64,000 bases of DNA, taken from positions 78,588,919 to 78,652,918 of the forward strand of contig CM038465.1 in assembly GCA_021464415.1 (NCBI GenBank). Direction: 5' to 3'. Numbering within the stretch: position 1 is the first letter of the stretch; the number at the start of each line of letters is the position of its first letter. The notes beneath the pieces were generated by a model. That model saw only the letters and a program-made list of their open reading frames with translations, searched no databases and had not been told where the DNA came from. This document shows, one piece after another, positions 60,281-64,000 of the stretch. The translations under genes were made by a program, and so were the position numbers. The stretch comes from Lonicera japonica (taxonomy: Eukaryota > Streptophyta > Magnoliopsida > Dipsacales > Caprifoliaceae).

Positions 60281-61396
60281 TCAAAATATGTTAAATTTAT
60301 TCTTCCATGAATTCTCTTCATGGTACTCTTGCACATGATAAGGTTGTTGCTGGTAGTAATAACTTCCATGGCCATGGCTAGAACTAATACAATACCTTCC
60401 CTCTTCATACCCGACCGGACTCCCAAAAATATAATCCGCAGTCCCTTCCCATGGATTAATGTTGCTTCCTTCATTTCCAAAACCTTGATTATTCCAATCC
60501 ATTCTATGGTTTTTCTTGGACAAGCATGGCCAGTATCCAAACAAACTCTCACAAAGCTCCACTGTATCTGAACCATACCCATATGTTGTTGTAGGCGCTC
60601 CATTCTCACATTCATCCTCATACCATCCACTTCTTCCATTTCCATTTCCACACCCATAATCATAATCATAACTAGACCAAGGATACTCATAATCATGGTT
60701 GGTATATGTATATCCCTCTTTTTCTTCATCATGGTTTGAGTCTTCTATTGGACCTACAAGATCACCACCGTTATAGTTACCGTTACCATTTTCATCTCCA
60801 GTGCTAAGCTGATCTTCAGCCTCCCCGTCGGGCTTGTACCCACCTTTATTAAAATCGATTGGTTTGCTTGGAATTATGGGTTTTTCGGAAGAATCATCAT
60901 TCCCACCCTCTTTCCCATAAGGGGAAGGAATGGATCCGTATGAAAAACTATCAATGGATAAGCCATTAGACATTTCGGTTGAAAGAGGATAACAGATATC
61001 ATCAGACGGTGGAAGAGGTTTGCCATAGGTTAGAACAATATCATAGCCACCGTCATAAGGTGTGGGATCATACTCTACAAAGTCAGGCTCATTAAATTCT
61101 GAGGTAGAGTAGGAGATTAAGTACTGTGTTTGAGAAGAAAGATAACTACCGGCTTCATATTCGATTAATTTGGGCTCACTAAAACTATACATAGAGTAAT
61201 TAATTTCAACATGAGAAGGATCATTGCGATTGCCGTAAGCATTAGGATAGTAATCAATGAATTTAGGCTCGTCAAACTCAGATGAATAGCAAGTAAATGA
61301 AGGCTGATAAGGAACTACATCATAAATAGTATTATAAGGAGTCCAGTGGTACTCACCCATGTTAGAATCATACGAATTGTAGCCGTATTGAGCCAT
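60281..61396 (-). CDS. Tyr/Gly-rich disordered protein, PLDRP1-like (At5g39570 family)
   Basis: A single uninterrupted frame of 371 aa, starting at the first ATG (61396) and ending at TGA (60283-60281). The family signature FVEYDPTPYDGGYDIVLTYG followed by KPLPPSDDICYP (about residues 107-140) and the C-terminal LFGYWPCLSKK identify the plant family of At5g39570/At3g29075. Arabidopsis PLDRP1 is described as a disordered protein, phosphorylated in a phospholipase D-dependent way and able to bind phosphatidic acid; this homologue's activity is inferred only. The N-terminal third repeats an acidic motif three times: EFDEPKFIDY, SEPKLIEYE and EFNEPDFVEY. The middle is acidic and Gly/Asn-rich; the C-terminal part is Tyr/Gly/His-rich. 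No signal peptide or membrane segment. A TATA-like CATATATTAA lies on the minus strand near 61511-61520, about 115 bp upstream of the ATG. Direct repeats flank the gene. Confidence 0.82.
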   Translation of the reverse strand: MAQYGYNSYDSNMGEYHWTPYNTIYDVVPYQPSFTCYSSEFDEPKFIDYYPNAYGNRNDPSHVEINYSMYSFSEPKLIEYEAGSYLSSQTQYLISYSTSEFNEPDFVEYDPTPYDGGYDIVLTYGKPLPPSDDICYPLSTEMSNGLSIDSFSYGSIPSPYGKEGGNDDSSEKPIIPSKPIDFNKGGYKPDGEAEDQLSTGDENGNGNYNGGDLVGPIEDSNHDEEKEGYTYTNHDYEYPWSSYDYDYGCGNGNGRSGWYEDECENGAPTTTYGYGSDTVELCESLFGYWPCLSKKNHRMDWNNQGFGNEGSNINPWEGTADYIFGSPVGYEEGRYCISSSHGHGSYYYQQQPYHVQEYHEENSWKNKFNIF

Positions 61397-61939
61397 CTTA
61401 GATCGATCAAACTTGCAGAAATCTCTTGATGATGCATCAAATAAAAGGAAAATGGTTGTTTCACAAAGAAGGGAAATTAATTCAATGAACTTTCTGTTTC
61501 TATTGGTGTTAATATATGAGCCACTTGATGCTTATCTAAAAGGATAGAATAATGCTATTTGTAAGGAGACAAATGGGGTGTGACTTTGCCCTTACTCCAT
61601 AGACAGCACGAAATTGTCCAACCCTTATAATTGAAGATAAATAGTACCTTTTTCAAGCCACTTGCTTTGGAGGTAAGTTGTAATCATATTTTAGCTTTTA
61701 CCCCAAATGGGTGAAAGTAAAGGTTTGTGGTGCTTAATATTTTGATGGTGGTCTAACATTTTGGTATTCAAAATAAATTTTTCTTTTTAAAAAGGAAAAT
61801 AGTATTACAGGTTCAATTGATCTTTATGACCAAATCATAGCATCCCTTCAACAGTATACAATTTCTACATGGAAAACTTCGGATGTTCAGAACTACCAAA
61901 GTAAGCAAACAGCTTGATTTGTTTATGGCCAAATCATCC

Positions 61940-62210
61940 ATGTTCATATTTTTTTTTATTTTTTTTTGTATATGATTCAAACTTTCAAGCTTCGAGTTAA
62001 AAAAAAAATTATATCTTACCATTAGGCGTACTATTAGTTCATTTGTTAATGATTTTTTATTTTAACATACAAATTTGCATATATTAAAAAAGATTGCGCA
62101 GGACCGGAGGAATTGCATTTATTTGCAACACTAAATTTTTTAACAGAAAGCAAGATGGAGGTAGTATGGTAGCCAGGTCATGCATAGTTACTTTACTTGC
62201 AGAAAGTACA
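61940..62210 (+). repeat. Direct repeat, copy 2, right of PLDRP1-like gene
   Basis: Partner of 59766-60060, same orientation, about 2.17 kb away. Both begin with a T-rich tract and a CAAACTTTCAAGCTTC block. Confidence 0.8.
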
Positions 62211-62445
62211 AATAATTACTCTGTATACCGGAGATTATATAATGTGGACCATTCAAATGATACTTATTACAACATAATTTTTATATTAATCTATACAAAA
62301 ATTTAAGAGTAATAATATTAACACTTTATAAAAATATTAACACTTTGTTGTTGCTGGTTTCTTTTTCCTTTGTGTACAAAAAAAAAATTAAGTCCGTAAG
62401 TTTTTCCCAGCTTCTTGTTAGAGGTGGTTGTTTGTGTGCAATATT

Positions 62446-62827
62446 AAAACCCCGTTTGATAGTAACACAAAAATTGTAAAAAAAATAATTGATTTATGTG
62501 AGAAGTTAAAAATTGTAAGAAAAATAATTAATTTATGTGAGAATTTAAAAAATAAGTTGAGCCATGTGATGAGATTAAATCTTACTTTTTAACTTTTTTC
62601 ATAAAAAGTTTTTTGTGGAGGATGAATGAAAATTTTTTCTCAAAAAATAAAAAAAGGATGAAAGAATTTTTTTTTACAAAAAATAAAAAAAGATTTAAGA
62701 CATACTCATCAAAACAAGTATGAAACGAATAGTTTTCAACCACGTGTTTTAACATATTTTTCAATTTTTTCTTAAACAAATAAAATTTTTTCCATCATTT
62801 TTTGTATGTTATCAAATGAAACTTTAT
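62446..62827. mobile_element. Tourist-like MITE, diverged member
   Basis: Ends AAACCCCGTTTGATAGT and (reversed) AAAGTTTCATTTGATAAC. The interior holds the family blocks AATAAGTTGAGCCATGTGAT and ACATACTCATCAAAAC seen in 23500-23782 and 24877-25174, plus a repeated AATAATTRATTTATGTGAGAA. TSD not clear. Confidence 0.55.
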
Positions 62828-64000
62828 AAACTAAAAATTATAACTTTGATGTTATAATATTATATATTAATGGCGTGAGAAATGCAATGCGAAGCATGTG
62901 CTCCATGACCCACTCCAATTTTTTCTCCCTCAAGTACTTACTGAACTTATTTTTGTCCCATATTTTTGTTTGTAATATATGTGTAGTGTTTAAGAAGACA
63001 AGATACATTCACCACCAGTTGCATAATTAAAAATGGGTAATTTTATTTCTATCCACGATATTTTGTAGTTAATCTGCGTTGTTAAGTTAATCCGCATTAC
63101 TTATTAAATTAATCCACAAGTGTGGATAGACTGACAAAAAATATTATTGATTTAATTTTATAAATATTATTTTATTAATGATTTAATATTAAAAAAATTC
63201 ACTAGATTAATAAGGACATCCAATTTAATTAAATAAATAAAATAGGGGTAATCAATTTTAAGGACGAATATTCCTTTCTCTGTCTATTTAAGGACACAAC
63301 TTTTATACTAATAATTTAAGGTCCAAATTTTTGTTTAAAGTACAAACTTTTGTGAATAAAGAATTAAAATTAAATTAATATAATTACAAAACTAATTTAT
63401 ATTACTGTTATTCCTACAATGTCCCTATCATCTAATTGATTATTAAATTAATCTAAACTCCTAAAATCTTGCTAGAAACTAATATCTATAAAATCAAATT
63501 CGAAATTCAAATTTAAACAATCAAACAACTTAATCAATTACTAAAATATAGAAAATCAAATAATTCAAAATTTAGATTTCAACAATCAAAAAAATTTAAA
63601 CAATCTAATCAATTTGGTTAGTAATTAATAAGGGTTATTTTATTTCTATTTGCGAAATTTGTCAGGCTATCTCTCTTTTTGGGTTTTATTAAGATAATCT
63701 AAATTGTCCACTAAGTTTAATCACGTTGTTAGATAAATTTATAAAAATCAATATTGGCATAATTTTTATAAAATAATGATTATTTTTAATTTAATTGTAA
63801 ATTATCCCCCGATTTTTTACTTCTATCCACATTCAATAATATATCAAAAATTAAACATAAATTGTAATAATAAAATGATATTTCTAATATATATAGTTTA
63901 CCGTCAATTATATCAACTTTTCGGGCTTGAGATTAGACTATAATCTGTAATTCACATTTGTTTTCATAATTAAGATTATACAATAATTTACATTAGTCTT
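62828..64000. other. AT-rich intergenic DNA to window end
   Basis: No gene seen. Two related segments, GGGTAATTTTATTTCTATCC (about 63036) and GGGTTATTTTATTTCTAT (about 63629), each followed by TTTGT and a GTTAAGTTAATC- or AAGTTTAATC-type stretch, hint at a decayed repeat with both copies in the same orientation. Confidence 0.4.

Noticed and set aside
60229..60732. Methionine-rich 167-codon minus ORF
   Set aside because: Frame-shifted shadow of the PLDRP1-like gene on the same strand.

Overview
The window is nuclear DNA from a dicot plant. Evidence: AT-rich intergenic DNA, GT-AG introns, genes split over up to nine exons, a nuclear tRNA-Arg gene, plant-type SINEs and LINEs, and a dense load of Tourist, hAT and Mutator-like miniature transposons. 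I cannot name the species from sequence alone.

Genes. (1) 436-2839, minus: an O-fucosyltransferase family gene carrying two frameshifting deletions, so probably a recent pseudogene. (2) 12844-14319, minus: homologue of the plant 'gar2-related' protein (Arabidopsis AT2G03810), 414 aa in three coding exons. (3) 28451-34096, minus: D-aminoacyl-tRNA deacylase GEK1/DTD2 (AT2G03800), 316 aa in nine exons. (4) 43667-47208, plus: Translin-associated factor X (AT2G03780), 269 aa in seven exons. (5) 59515-59587, plus: tRNA-Arg(UCG). (6) 60281-61396, minus: single-exon 371-aa tyrosine/glycine-rich protein of the At5g39570 (PLDRP1) type, between two diverged direct repeats. Genes 2-4 keep the order of their Arabidopsis chromosome 2 counterparts, stretched over about 34 kb by transposons. 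They are unrelated housekeeping-type functions (putative nucleolar/nuclear protein, tRNA proofreading, RNA cleavage) and there is no sign that they work as a pathway.

The rest is a layered transposon landscape. Many element ends can be fixed by target-site duplications (TSDs). There are three Mutator-like foldback elements (4336-4914, 34978-36683, 57148-57967) and five hAT-type elements (9596-10139, 11565-12448, 18430-18938, 35756-36262, 49369-49810). There are many Tourist-like MITEs, and two related ~0.9-kb solo LTRs (7146-8047 and 31038-31946, the second inside a GEK1 intron). A TRIM retrotransposon with two 225-bp LTRs lies at 19178-20086. Three LINE fragments with RNase H or zinc-binding domains are present, plus three or four SINE-like retroposons and a decayed copia-like element (about 51.7-58.1 kb). 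Several elements are nested; the deepest nest (34674-36728) is hAT inside MULE inside Tourist.

I found no CRISPR array, operon, phage or other prokaryotic system, and no novel enzymatic system. The best leads are the broken fucosyltransferase, the related solo LTRs with an unusual GC-rich coding-like half, the three-level nest, and the direct repeats around the PLDRP1-like gene. Exon boundaries were worked out by hand from reading frame, GT/AG sites and remembered family motifs; no database search was possible.
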